Assembly (NCBI GenBank): GCA_036770365.1
Contig: DAIPJH010000002.1
Location: 62,001-126,000 of the forward strand
DNA length: 64,000 bases
Source of the DNA: DAIPJH01 sp036770365
GTDB lineage: Bacteria; Pseudomonadota; Alphaproteobacteria; Rickettsiales; UBA998
Reading direction: 5' to 3'
Positions within the stretch are counted from its first letter, which is position 1. Every line of letters begins with the position of its first letter. Positions 35,191 to 44,154 of the stretch are shown here, piece after piece. Below the pieces are notes generated by a model. The model made no database searches. It saw only the letters and a program-made list of their open reading frames with translations, and was not told the origin of the DNA. Both the position numbers and the translations under genes were made by a program.

Positions 35191-35958
35191 ATGCTCACAA
35201 CAATGCGTTATGTTTTACTAGTTGCGATGAGAGATCGTTTGCTGCTCATGCTTTTCTTTGGACTGATGGTCATTGTGGGGGTTTCTTATGGTCTTGCCTC
35301 CACTGTCATGACGGAACAACAACAAACAGCACTCGTGTTTGCGGGTGAATCCTCCCGCATTGCATTGGTTATTGGCATTATCGTTTTTGTCGTCTTTCAC
35401 GTCCGTCAAGCCTATGATTCTCGTGAAATCGATGTCATGCTCTCGCGCCCTATCTCACGCGCTAATCTTGTGATCGCCTATTGGCTTGGTTTTGCAATTA
35501 TCTCCTTACTGCTTTCTGCCCTTACAGCTCTCACCATTGGCTTTTTAATGCCAACTAATCTCCACGGTTATCTCATGTGGATTGCGAGTCTCACCTGTGA
35601 ATTATGGCTCATGGCAGCTTTTGCGTTATTTGCCTCATTGATGCTCAGTAGTGCGGTGAGTTCTGTGATGACGAGCCTATCTGTCTATATCCTATCACGC
35701 ATGATGGGCTTCTTTCTTGCCACCGTGCATGCTCGCATATCCATCGGTGACGTGCATCTACATAAAATTCTTAAAAGCAGCTTGAATATTGTCTCTTCTG
35801 TCACGCCACGCCTTGACTTTTTTACTGATTCAGAGTGGCTGATCTATGGTAGCAAACATGTCACACAGGATATTTTGTTTTTTTCGGGCCAAACCCTCAT
35901 TTTTGTTCCCTTCATTTTGCTTGCAACCATTGTAGATCTTAACAAGCGTCAGTTTTAA
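35191..35958 (+). CDS. ABC-2-type permease-like membrane protein, no ATPase partner nearby
   Basis: 255 residues with about six membrane helices: MLTTMRYVLLVAMRDRLLLMLFF at the start, then GIIVFVVFHVRQAYDSREIDVMLSRPISRANLVIAYW. The latter is the cytoplasmic coupling region typical of ABC-2 permeases such as NosY. No ATP-binding subunit is adjacent, so the partner must be encoded elsewhere, or this is a stand-alone relative. It lies 17 bases after the secretin and two bases before the TPR-like gene, so the three probably form one operon. Confidence 0.75.
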   Translation: MLTTMRYVLLVAMRDRLLLMLFFGLMVIVGVSYGLASTVMTEQQQTALVFAGESSRIALVIGIIVFVVFHVRQAYDSREIDVMLSRPISRANLVIAYWLGFAIISLLLSALTALTIGFLMPTNLHGYLMWIASLTCELWLMAAFALFASLMLSSAVSSVMTSLSVYILSRMMGFFLATVHARISIGDVHLHKILKSSLNIVSSVTPRLDFFTDSEWLIYGSKHVTQDILFFSGQTLIFVPFILLATIVDLNKRQF

Positions 35959-35960
35959 CG

Positions 35961-36725
35961 ATGACCACGCAAAAACATCTTTCTTTCTTATGTTTCTTTC
36001 TGCTCTTTTTAGGATTGCAGGTGGGCTTTTGGACGGCCACCACAGCAAAACGCCCAGATATGAGCATTATGCCGACCCCTCTTAGCACCCGCGCACTCCA
36101 AGCCATCAGCTTTGGTGATGAGGAATATATTTTTCGTATCATGGCTTTTCGTCTCTCTAATGCTGGAGATACCTTTGGACGCACCACACGCTTAATTGAT
36201 TATGATATCAAACCTGTCGTAACGTGGTTTGACCTCCTAGATTCGCTCAATCCGGTCTCTAATATCGCTCCCTTCATGGCAGCATATTATTTTGGTCAAT
36301 CACAAAATATTACGCATATTCGCCCTATGGTAGATTATCTCACACGCCATTCAGATCGTGACATCAACAGCACATGGTGGTGGCGTATTCAAGCGGCTTA
36401 CCTTGCCAATCACCGCCTCCAAGATAAAGCCCTCACGCTCAAAATTTCTCTTCCCCTTACCCATATCACCTCTGCTCCTTTATGGGTTCAACAATACCCA
36501 GCGTTCATTTATGAACAGCAAGGGGAAATGGATGCTGCACTCCATATCATTGAATCTATTGTAAAAACCTCAAAAGATATTCCACCAGAAGAACTTAGCT
36601 TCATGCGCGCTTTTGTAGAAAATCGTATTAAGAAACTCGATGAACTCAATCCTGATATCGCCAAGCGACTTGCAAAACCTCAACCTCGTGTCAAATCATC
36701 TAAGGTAAATATACCATCCAAGTAA
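35961..36725 (+). CDS. Membrane-anchored, TPR-like protein of unknown function
   Basis: 254 residues. N-terminal hydrophobic helix (LSFLCFFLLFLGLQVGF) acts as signal or anchor. The rest is helical, with alternating repeats of the tetratricopeptide kind around WWWRIQAAYLANHRLQDKALTLKI and FIYEQQGEMDAALHIIESIV. A basic C-terminal tail follows. It sits two bases after the permease gene, so the two are likely made together. I do not recognise a family. A scaffold role in the pilus or secretion complex fits the context but is inferred. Confidence 0.7.
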   Translation: MTTQKHLSFLCFFLLFLGLQVGFWTATTAKRPDMSIMPTPLSTRALQAISFGDEEYIFRIMAFRLSNAGDTFGRTTRLIDYDIKPVVTWFDLLDSLNPVSNIAPFMAAYYFGQSQNITHIRPMVDYLTRHSDRDINSTWWWRIQAAYLANHRLQDKALTLKISLPLTHITSAPLWVQQYPAFIYEQQGEMDAALHIIESIVKTSKDIPPEELSFMRAFVENRIKKLDELNPDIAKRLAKPQPRVKSSKVNIPSK

Positions 36726-36791
36726 GCTTTTAGTAATCTATTGCTGCTAGGATACAACCCTAAAAACCCTCTATTAGCGGTGGTTTCTGTT

Positions 36792-37913
36792 GTGAATGAA
36801 ACGGTTCTAACATTTTTACAAGCTGCCCAACTGATTGCACTTGGCCCAACATTGTTTGTGATTGCATTTTTACTACTCACTAGCAAAAAACGTGTACATA
36901 TCATAACACCTGTTTTGTATTTTACATCTCTTGCCTGCACTTTATTCATGCCTCTTTTACCGCTCTTGCATCTTCAAGATGCAAAACAAGCACTTCCTTT
37001 GCGAGCGGGGTTGATGTTCATGCAAAGCCTTTCTCCTGCGCTATGCTTTTTATTAGTTACGCAGTTTATTCAAAAAAAGATTCCCAAAGCATTCTTCTGG
37101 TTCATTCTTGCACTACCTATTCTTGGGGGCAGCCCCTTTATTTATGGAAGCCTCATGCTCAATGAAATCTGTCTTTTGGGACAACATTGCTTTGAACCAC
37201 ATAAATTGATGTCGCTCTATAACCTCTTCGGATCCGCATTTATCTTTTTGCTACTCGTTAACTACTACGAACGCAGCCACCATAAAATTAGTACCGCAGA
37301 GGTCTCAAGCTACCACACCTACTGTTTTATTATGGCAATCATTATCCTTAGTCTTATTGATATGGGTAAAGACCTGCTTTACCTCATTAACATCATTCAA
37401 GAATATGACGCGGTCGTCATGGCAACCATCATTCGCATTGGATTTGTTTATCTTATCCTTATCTCAGTGTTCAAGGTGTTTGGTGCGCGTATGGAAATCG
37501 ACGTTGAGAGGATTCCTACGTTTGCTGCACTTGTACCTCACACAAAGCTCACACATAAAGATGCTCCCCATATCGAAAAAATCACTCGTGCGATGCAAGA
37601 ACATAAATTTTACCGCGAAATGGGCTGCACACGAGAAGCAATTGCAGAAAAAATAGGACTGCATGAAGTCACCCTCTCACGCATCATCAACCAACATTTT
37701 CATAAGAATTTCAATGAATTCATCAATAGTTATCGCATCACGGAGGCAAAAGAACGCTTACTCAGCGATCACACCGCAATCACAGTCATTGCCTTCGAGG
37801 TTGGCTTTAATTCCATTGCATCCTTCAACCGTGTTTTTAAGGAAGAAGTAGGAATTTCGCCTAGTGAATTTCGTAAACAAAGTGGCATTACAAGCCATAG
37901 TCATTTAACTTAA
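36792..37913 (+). CDS. Membrane-bound AraC-family transcriptional regulator
   Basis: The N-terminal two thirds hold about seven hydrophobic helices (LIALGPTLFVIAFLLLT, AGLMFMQSLSPALCFLLVTQFI, AFFWFILALPILGG and others). The C-terminal hundred residues form an AraC DNA-binding domain: AIAEKIGLHEVTLSRIINQHF, ITEAKERLLS, VIAFEVGFNSIASFNRVFKEEVGISPSEFRK. The start is uncertain. TTG 36741 opens the frame, but GTG 36792 (or GTG 36780) gives a more normal membrane N-terminus. Membrane AraC proteins couple an outside or lipid signal to nearby genes. The target is unknown. Confidence 0.8.
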   Translation: MNETVLTFLQAAQLIALGPTLFVIAFLLLTSKKRVHIITPVLYFTSLACTLFMPLLPLLHLQDAKQALPLRAGLMFMQSLSPALCFLLVTQFIQKKIPKAFFWFILALPILGGSPFIYGSLMLNEICLLGQHCFEPHKLMSLYNLFGSAFIFLLLVNYYERSHHKISTAEVSSYHTYCFIMAIIILSLIDMGKDLLYLINIIQEYDAVVMATIIRIGFVYLILISVFKVFGARMEIDVERIPTFAALVPHTKLTHKDAPHIEKITRAMQEHKFYREMGCTREAIAEKIGLHEVTLSRIINQHFHKNFNEFINSYRITEAKERLLSDHTAITVIAFEVGFNSIASFNRVFKEEVGISPSEFRKQSGITSHSHLT

Positions 37914-37930
37914 TAATGATGAAAAATAAA

Positions 37931-37946
37931 GTTAAAGTACTATAAC
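37931..37946 (+). promoter_or_regulatory. Promoter-like motif before bioH-like gene
   Basis: GTTAAAGT two bases before TATAAC, about 42 bases before the ATG at 37988. A near-identical 16-base arrangement precedes mlaE, and a close variant precedes lptD. No conventional -35 is seen at the right distance. Confidence 0.35.
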
Positions 37947-37987
37947 AGCAGCTTTACCTTGTCTCATTTCCATCCTATATACACACC

Positions 37988-38710
37988 ATGACACATACTT
38001 CACATACCCTTGCAATCAGTGGATGGGCGCAACCTCATGATGCCTTACGTGCTGTTTGTGGACAAAGAAGTCTTCAGCTTGATTATCACGCATGTACACA
38101 TGTAGAAGAAGTAATGACTCTACTACGTACGCAAAAAACCACCAACTTTGAATGCTGCGTGGGATGGTCGCTTGGCGGCGTTCTTCTGCTCTACGCGCTC
38201 ACCCATAAGGTTATCACAACGAAGCAACTGGTGCTATTAAGTGTTCCGTATCAATTTGTTGCCTGCGACCTATTTGAACATGGAATGGACAGGCTTACCT
38301 TTGATCTTTTCTATCACAATTACCAAACAGATGCCAAACGCACCGCTAAACGCTTTGCTTCATTAATTGCCCACGGCGATAAACATGCCGAGCGCATCGT
38401 GCAACAACTTCCACCATACATCCATGAAGATAAGCAGGAAATCTGGTTACCATGGCTAGAAATCTTGCATCAACAGCGTACGCATCATTTTAATTTTGAG
38501 AATTTTCCGCCCACCTTAATTCTTCACGGAACAGATGACCGTGTTGTTTCCTTCGCGCAGGCGCAAGCACTACACGCCCACATGCCTCATGCAGAATTAG
38601 TGGCATTGGAAGCCTGTGGTCATGCACCACATTTGCATCATCCTGATTTTGTACAAGAAACCATCTCGCATCACCGCGCGAAGCATCATTTACCTGAGAT
38701 TACACTATGA
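37988..38710 (+). CDS. bioH: BioH-like pimeloyl-ACP methyl ester carboxylesterase
   Basis: Alpha/beta hydrolase of 240 residues. Nucleophile elbow CVGWSLGG near residue 60, Asp in LILHGTDDRVVSFAQA near 184 and His in ALEACGHAPHLHHPDFV near 215 make the Ser-Asp-His triad. E. coli BioH is similar in length and uses GWSLGG. Its stop overlaps bioC as ATGA. The pairing with BioC supports a role in demethylating pimeloyl-ACP methyl ester, ending the disguised fatty-acid route to pimelate. Confidence 0.85.
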   Translation: MTHTSHTLAISGWAQPHDALRAVCGQRSLQLDYHACTHVEEVMTLLRTQKTTNFECCVGWSLGGVLLLYALTHKVITTKQLVLLSVPYQFVACDLFEHGMDRLTFDLFYHNYQTDAKRTAKRFASLIAHGDKHAERIVQQLPPYIHEDKQEIWLPWLEILHQQRTHHFNFENFPPTLILHGTDDRVVSFAQAQALHAHMPHAELVALEACGHAPHLHHPDFVQETISHHRAKHHLPEITL

Positions 38711-39492
38711 CCGCAACAGCTCGCATACAAAAAGATTTCTCACGTGCAGCGAACTATTATCACACCCACGCCACCTTACAGCGCGAGGTGACGCAACTAG
38801 CTCTTACATGGTTTGCCCCTCATATCACACATACAACACCTGTTATCCTTGATATTGGCTGCGGCACAGGTTTCTTTGCAAAAACAGTACATACTGCCTT
38901 TCCAGCATGGCATATTCTTCAGGCTGATTATGCGCAAGGTATGTGTCACAAAGCCGCAGAACAACACTACCCAGTTATCTGCTCTGATATGACACAACTC
39001 GCCATCAAAGATCATTGCTTGGATGGATTTTTTTCATGCCTAAGCTTACAATGGGTGGATGACCCTTATCTGGCATTTATTGAAGCAGCGCGTACACTTA
39101 AGCCCCATGCTATCGCCTGTTTTGTAACCTTTGGCACACAAACATTACATGAGCTAAAAACATCCTTCTCTACACAAGGCATACCTGCCCCTGTCTTAGA
39201 GTTTCCCTCATCTGATATGCTCACGGGTAAGCTTCAACGTGCAGGCTTTGAACTATTAAGAAAACACCAAAAGCTCATGATACAGACCCACGAGACCCCC
39301 TTCGCGCTGATGCGTCACCTCAAACATATTGGGGCTGATTTCAAACACCACGGCAAGGGACTATCTGGCAAACAAGCCTTCATGCGTGCGGTGAGCTATT
39401 ATAACACACATTTCGCCAACGCCCACACACAGCACATTCATGCGAGCTATGAAATTAATGGATTCATCGTAAAAAATATAATGCGTACTTAG
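38707..39492 (+). CDS. bioC: Malonyl-ACP O-methyltransferase
   Basis: SAM-dependent methyltransferase that caps malonyl-ACP so fatty-acid synthesis can build pimelate. 261 residues. N-terminal RIQKDFSRAANYYHTHATLQREV is the BioC opening. SAM loop ILDIGCGTGFFAK is near residue 47. LDGFFSCLSLQWVDDPYLAFIEAARTLKP and the C-terminal LKHIGADFKHHGKGLSGKQAF match the family. It overlaps bioH by four bases and ends against an antisense small gene. Confidence 0.9.
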   Translation: MTATARIQKDFSRAANYYHTHATLQREVTQLALTWFAPHITHTTPVILDIGCGTGFFAKTVHTAFPAWHILQADYAQGMCHKAAEQHYPVICSDMTQLAIKDHCLDGFFSCLSLQWVDDPYLAFIEAARTLKPHAIACFVTFGTQTLHELKTSFSTQGIPAPVLEFPSSDMLTGKLQRAGFELLRKHQKLMIQTHETPFALMRHLKHIGADFKHHGKGLSGKQAFMRAVSYYNTHFANAHTQHIHASYEINGFIVKNIMRT

Positions 39493-39740
39493 TACTCGCT
39501 ATCAGAAAACAATTCTGGCTTTTCGCGCATCAATTTCTGCGTTGTGGGATGCGCCGCTACAATTAACGAAGAAGAAGCACGCGAAAACCCTGAAGGCATA
39601 GCAGCCAATTCACGCACGGTTTGCGCGACATCGGTCATAATTTCATCCAAATGATCTCTATCCATCACTTGCTGTGATGCACCGATCATCGCCGCATTGA
39701 TTTGTTCAGCTGTCAAACCACGAAAAAACACAGGAATCAT
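39489..39740 (-). CDS. Small protein of unknown function, antisense island in the biotin region
   Basis: 83 residues on the minus strand between bioC and bioD. AAGG ten bases before the ATG is a fair ribosome site. No membrane helix. It has a helical N-terminal half (TAEQINAAMIGASQQV) and an acidic end (KPELFSDSEY). Its stop overlaps the bioC stop. I cannot assign a family. It could be a short regulator or adaptor. Confidence 0.55.
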   Translation of the reverse strand: MIPVFFRGLTAEQINAAMIGASQQVMDRDHLDEIMTDVAQTVRELAAMPSGFSRASSSLIVAAHPTTQKLMREKPELFSDSEY

Positions 39741-39840
39741 AACACATACCTTCTCTTATTATTTTTATTTTGGAAATTCATGACACAGATGTATTACTAT
39801 GAAGATAACATGAGAGTATTAAGAAAGATTTACGGAAACT

Positions 39841-40557
39841 ATGTTTTTTATCACCTCATGCGGCACGGATATTGGCAAGACCTTAGTGACTGGACTCCTC
39901 TGCGCACAACTGCGTCAACAAGGGAGAACACCTCTTGCTCTTAAACCTATTATCAGTGGGTTTAATGACCAGCACATACAAGCCAGTGATAGTGGATTGT
40001 TGCTTTCAGCCTGTGGAAAACCCATTACCAAAGAAACGATCAATCATATCTCTCCTTGGCGTTATAACGCACCACTTTCTCCGCATCTTGCCGCCGCGAA
40101 AGAGCATTGTCCGATTGACTGGGATAGTTTGATCACATGGCATCACACTATGCGTAGAGATCATATTAACGCAGCGTTATTGATAGAAGGCGCGGGCGGT
40201 GTCCTTACTCCCATCACTTATCAACACACCGTGTGCGACCTTATTCATACGTTACACATCCCCTGTATTCTCGTCACGGGAAGCTATCTCGGCAGCATCA
40301 GCCATACCCTCACCGCCTATGAAACTCTGCATCATCGTGGAATTAATGTAAACGCCATTATCATCAGTGAAAGTTCCAACACGCCCTCTACGCGAGAAGA
40401 TGTGGCAGAAACACTACGTCATTTTACACACAGCACTCAAAAAATAATGATTGTTCCACGCCTTATACTTGACGCACCCCTCACAAACACGCACAATTGG
40501 GATAAACTTCTCGACAATGTCCCTGACCTAACCTCCGCGATTGACACCACATCATGA
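39841..40557 (+). CDS. bioD: ATP-dependent dethiobiotin synthetase
   Basis: Closes the ureido ring of dethiobiotin from diaminopelargonate, CO2 and ATP. 238 residues. P-loop MFFITSCGTDIGKTLVTGLL at the start, KPIISGFND, LLIEGAGGVLTPI (substrate-binding Glu region) near 118 and ILVTGSYLGSISHTLTA near 141. It is separated from bioC by the antisense small gene and its own 100-base leader, so it has its own promoter. The other biotin genes (bioF, bioA, bioB) are outside. The stop overlaps the RDD gene as ATGA. Confidence 0.93.
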   Translation: MFFITSCGTDIGKTLVTGLLCAQLRQQGRTPLALKPIISGFNDQHIQASDSGLLLSACGKPITKETINHISPWRYNAPLSPHLAAAKEHCPIDWDSLITWHHTMRRDHINAALLIEGAGGVLTPITYQHTVCDLIHTLHIPCILVTGSYLGSISHTLTAYETLHHRGINVNAIIISESSNTPSTREDVAETLRHFTHSTQKIMIVPRLILDAPLTNTHNWDKLLDNVPDLTSAIDTTS

Positions 40558-41291
40558 CCAACCCTAAAGATGACAAAAAACTTCCTCCCATCATGCAAAA
40601 GCTTGAGAGTTTTGCATGGAAGATGCATCACCGTATTGAAAGAATCGCACATCCCAAACGCGATTTTCACTTACTGGGCTTCACCCCTTATCGTGAAGGG
40701 AAAATTAGTTACGTTGGTTTTAACGATCGCATGGTCGCAAGCACTATTGATACCTTGATAAGCAGCCTTCTTTTATTCAAACTTCTCAGCGTATTAGCTG
40801 CTTTGTTTTTTGGAAAAGACCGTGCGTATCTACTCTATAACATCCCTGTTGGCGCAACCAAAGAAGATATGCTCTACCTTACCCAACAAGAGCATTTTAT
40901 GCGAGATTGGGTGCTAAATAACATGCTCTACATCATCGTATTAGCAATCCCCATCATTGGCAGCTGGATCTATGCCTCTACCACCCCAGGGAAATGGCTC
41001 TTTCAAATGCGTGTGGTCGACGCCACCACTGGCAAGCCCCTTTCTGTGCGTCAAAGTTTCTTACGCTATCTTGGCTATATTCTCTGCACACTGAGCTGTT
41101 TTCTCGGGTTTTTATGGATCATCAAAGATAAACGCAAGCAGGGTTGGCATGACAAACTTGCCAACACGGTGGTCATTCGCGTCAAAGGCTGGCGGTTACC
41201 TAAACCTAATGAAAGTGCCTTTCCACAAGAACCAATCCCTGAAAACGCTCCTGAACAGATGCCATCGCCTACACCCGAAGCCTCCACATAA
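40554..41291 (+). CDS. RDD-family membrane protein
   Basis: 245 residues. A cytoplasmic N-terminal region of about 60 residues is followed by an RDD domain. That domain starts GFNDRMVASTIDTLISSLLLF, where R and D are the eponymous residues. A second helix (MLYIIVLAIPIIGSWI) precedes STTPGKWLFQMRVVDATTGKPLSVRQSFLRYLGY, ending WIIKDKRKQGWHDKLANTVV. A Pro/Glu-rich tail follows. The function of RDD proteins is mostly unknown; some move ions. It is coupled to bioD by a 4-base overlap, but I see no functional link to biotin. Confidence 0.85.
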   Translation: MTNPKDDKKLPPIMQKLESFAWKMHHRIERIAHPKRDFHLLGFTPYREGKISYVGFNDRMVASTIDTLISSLLLFKLLSVLAALFFGKDRAYLLYNIPVGATKEDMLYLTQQEHFMRDWVLNNMLYIIVLAIPIIGSWIYASTTPGKWLFQMRVVDATTGKPLSVRQSFLRYLGYILCTLSCFLGFLWIIKDKRKQGWHDKLANTVVIRVKGWRLPKPNESAFPQEPIPENAPEQMPSPTPEAST

Positions 41292-41358
41292 TTATGCTTG
41301 CAATGTCTGGTTTTTTTCGGTAGATGTTGCGCCCTCTTGCGATGTAGCAAAAGACAAT

Positions 41359-41435
41359 GGACCCATAGCTCAGCTGGATAGAGCATTTGACTACGAATCA
41401 AAAGGTCGGGCGTTCGAATCGCTCTGGGTCCACCA
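41359..41435 (+). tRNA. tRNA-Arg (anticodon ACG)
   Basis: 77-base cloverleaf: acceptor GGACCCA pairs with TGGGTCC, then discriminator A and encoded CCA. D arm GCTCAGCTGGATAGAGC; anticodon stem TTTGA/TCAAA around loop CTACGAA (anticodon ACG, reads CGU/C/A after A-to-I); T arm GGGCG TTCGAAT CGCTC. It lies alone, 68 bases after the RDD gene. No direct repeat of its 3' end was seen nearby, so no integrated element is evident. Confidence 0.96.
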
Positions 41436-41539
41436 TTTCCTAAAATTCACATTGTCACACAAGCTTCACACACCTGACCTCGCTTCTATGCTAATGTTTT
41501 CACCTATGTATAAACATGTGAGACCTAATTTTTAGTACG

Positions 41540-42454
41540 ATGAACGAAACAACCACCACAACACCGCATATTTCTACGCAGCCTTTTCCGATTGAGCGCG
41601 TGTATGATCATGTGATGGAGATTATCAATCAGCGTCCTGATGCGGATAGGCTGCGTGCTTCGCTGGCAGCACGTCTGAGTGACGATTTAACGCGCGGCGC
41701 AGAAAAACCTATCGCACTACGTGATACCGTGCGACCTGAGCAACATCCCCATGCAGAACTTACCGTCAGCCCTTGGGCGCATCCGAGTGTGGGTGCGAAT
41801 GCTGTCGTCACCTTTAAGGATACGGCTTCGGGCGAAATTTACTTGCTGCTTGCACAAAAATATAATGACCGAACCAATCCTCAAGCTGGCTATAATCCTG
41901 TGCTAGAAATCCCTGGAGGACATATGGAAGTGCGCGCACCAGAAGGCAGCACACCCAAACCTTTTGATGTAAATCTTGCCCATACATCAGCGCGTGAACT
42001 CTTTGAAGAAACAGGGCTTGCGCTTAATCCTATCTTAGCGACTAGTCTTGGCACGGTCAGTGATTTCAAACGTGCCACTGAGCCATCACGCCAAGGATTA
42101 GAAGAACAATTTCACTACCATATGCAAGGCGACGCCACCAATTTACCTTCTGTGCAAGGCAAAGATGATGTCGCTCATGCGTTTTGGATTAAACTATCTG
42201 ATATTAAAGTGGATAGAACACTCCCCAAACAAGAACGCGAAAGTGGACGGTGGCGTTATCATTTGCACGTACCACAAGGTGATTTCCCCATCCGTGATGA
42301 TTTTGGTGATGCAATTGAGCTTGCAGGCACACGTCTAGGCATTAAACTTGACGAAATCAGTCCAAAAACTAGCATCATTGCCGCCAATGCAACGCTTGCT
42401 GGCAAAGCGCAAGCAATATCTCCCTATGTTGGCGCAACCAACACTCCTCATTAA
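41540..42454 (+). CDS. Nudix hydrolase-like protein
   Basis: 304 residues. A Nudix fold is marked by VVTFKDTASGEIYLLLAQ, then EIPGGHME, and the end of the Nudix box SARELFEETGLALN. Between GGHME and the REL-EETG helix the protein has about 13 extra residues (APEGSTPKPFDV), and the usual G-x5-E spacing is disturbed. The catalytic EE pair is intact. N-terminal 70 residues (RPDADRLRASLAARLSDDL) and C-terminal 90 are extra, without a recognised domain. The substrate is unknown, and the insert may alter loop binding. It lies alone after tRNA-Arg. Confidence 0.75.
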   Translation: MNETTTTTPHISTQPFPIERVYDHVMEIINQRPDADRLRASLAARLSDDLTRGAEKPIALRDTVRPEQHPHAELTVSPWAHPSVGANAVVTFKDTASGEIYLLLAQKYNDRTNPQAGYNPVLEIPGGHMEVRAPEGSTPKPFDVNLAHTSARELFEETGLALNPILATSLGTVSDFKRATEPSRQGLEEQFHYHMQGDATNLPSVQGKDDVAHAFWIKLSDIKVDRTLPKQERESGRWRYHLHVPQGDFPIRDDFGDAIELAGTRLGIKLDEISPKTSIIAANATLAGKAQAISPYVGATNTPH

Positions 42455-42513
42455 CTTTACTTTTATGCTAACGTTATATACTATCACGATGCCTAGGTAA
42501 GTAACCATGCATA

Positions 42514-44154
42514 ATGATTGTGTCCTATATGCCATCCAAAGATTCAAAAAGTGTACACAACATTAAGAATCTTTTGGCGGCTGTACTGGTTTTTGTTATC
42601 TGCACGCATGGCGCAACGATTATCTTACAATTCAAACACTTTCAGCAAGTATCAGATTCTAACATAGCAGCAAGTGCCTTTTTCTCCCTATGGCTTGCAC
42701 TCACACTCTTTGCAGCCGTGATACTCCACAAAGCACTCATGTTTAGCCCCCGCTTATTTAAGCCGCTTAGTTTTTTTATTTTTTTCATCTCATCACTGAG
42801 CAATGCAGCCAGTTTTCAACTTTCACAACAGCTTAGCTCTGCAATGGTGCATGCCGCACTGCTATCACCCTACCAAGATGTTGCGAGCTTTATCAACCTA
42901 AAACAAATTCTGATCTTCATGCTCGGCATGATGGGCTGGATTGCCTATCTGATTATATTGCGTACTGAAATTCACAAAAAAGACAACCCCAAAGCGCATA
43001 TCATTTGCTGGTTCTTTGTTCTGTTCATCATGGTTTCGGACTCAAGCATTCTGCTTAGCAATCAACCTCCTTATGATATTATTAAGCCTATTCTTTCTGA
43101 TATTGTTCCATGGAAAAACGGTCCTATCAAAGATGAGACACCTTTTACTGCAACGGACACTACACCACGAACTTATGTATTAGTCATCGGTGAATCGGCT
43201 CGTAGCGATCACATGCAGCTCAACGGATATACACGCGCCACCAATCCCTATCTATTAAAAACACCTCATATTGTCAGTTACAAAGATGTTATGTCTTGCG
43301 CCACGCTGACCCATCTTTCCCTAACCTGTATGTTGACCGATGCTACCTTAGATGATTTCAAAACAAGCATCGCCATGATTCCAAAATGGGGATTTTCTAT
43401 GCTTGAAGGTTTTAAACGTGCGCACTTCAATACTGGCTGGATTGGCATGCAAGGTTATCGAAGTTTTATACCTATGCCTTATTTACAACTAGCCGACGAA
43501 GCTCAATTTGCCGTATTTCCTGGGGGGCAAAGTCCAACAGGATTAGCAGCTTATGACGAAAAACTACTGCCTTACGTCGATGATTTCCTTGCAAAACACG
43601 AAGGTCAACCCAATCTGCTGATTATCCATCTTTATGGCAGTCATTTTCCTTATGACATACGCTACCCCAAAAACTTTCAGCATTTTCAACCAACATGTGA
43701 ATCTACCAGTGAACTCGGCGTTATGTTTGCAGATAATATGAAGGATTGTGATCACCACATACCACTTGCATTACATAATTCTTATGATAACAGCCTGATC
43801 TATACGGATTATATGCTCTCTGAAATCATCCACCGCCTCCAGCAACGCAACGCGCTCATGATCTATGTTTCCGACCATGGTGAATCTTTAGGAGAAAAAG
43901 GACGCTACCTGCATGGATCACACCACGCACCTGAACAACGCCGTGTACCCCTAATCTTTTGGGCATCAGATAGCTACATTCAAGATAAACCATTACAATG
44001 GGATAGCATTGTACGACATGCACCAATGAGCGTTTCACATGATTATATTTTTCATAGCTTGCTCAACTGTGCGGGCATAACATCACCACGTATTGATCCA
44101 CAGTTTAGCCTATGTACGGAAAATCCACGGCCTCGAGCGCAAATCCTACAATAA
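42514..44154 (+). CDS. EptA-like lipid A phosphoethanolamine transferase
   Basis: 546 residues. Five N-terminal membrane helices (about 15-190), then a periplasmic alkaline-phosphatase-fold domain: VLVIGESARSDHMQLNGYTRATNPYL near 225, ASCATLTHLSLTCMLT, NLLIIHLYGSHFPYDIRYP, LIYTDYMLSEIIHRLQQ, YVSDHGESLGEKGRYLHGSHHAPEQRRVPLIFW. The nucleophile position in GE[T/S]-x-R is Ser rather than the Thr of EptA and MCR enzymes. CptA and OpgE also carry GES. Conserved Cys pairs and metal ligands (DH) are present. Substrate lipid A is the best guess. It ends against a convergent peroxidase gene. Confidence 0.85.
   Translation: MIVSYMPSKDSKSVHNIKNLLAAVLVFVICTHGATIILQFKHFQQVSDSNIAASAFFSLWLALTLFAAVILHKALMFSPRLFKPLSFFIFFISSLSNAASFQLSQQLSSAMVHAALLSPYQDVASFINLKQILIFMLGMMGWIAYLIILRTEIHKKDNPKAHIICWFFVLFIMVSDSSILLSNQPPYDIIKPILSDIVPWKNGPIKDETPFTATDTTPRTYVLVIGESARSDHMQLNGYTRATNPYLLKTPHIVSYKDVMSCATLTHLSLTCMLTDATLDDFKTSIAMIPKWGFSMLEGFKRAHFNTGWIGMQGYRSFIPMPYLQLADEAQFAVFPGGQSPTGLAAYDEKLLPYVDDFLAKHEGQPNLLIIHLYGSHFPYDIRYPKNFQHFQPTCESTSELGVMFADNMKDCDHHIPLALHNSYDNSLIYTDYMLSEIIHRLQQRNALMIYVSDHGESLGEKGRYLHGSHHAPEQRRVPLIFWASDSYIQDKPLQWDSIVRHAPMSVSHDYIFHSLLNCAGITSPRIDPQFSLCTENPRPRAQILQ

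Noticed and set aside
41359..41435. tRNA-Arg as an attachment site for an integrated element
   Set aside because: No integrase gene and no direct repeat of the tRNA 3' end seen in the flanks.
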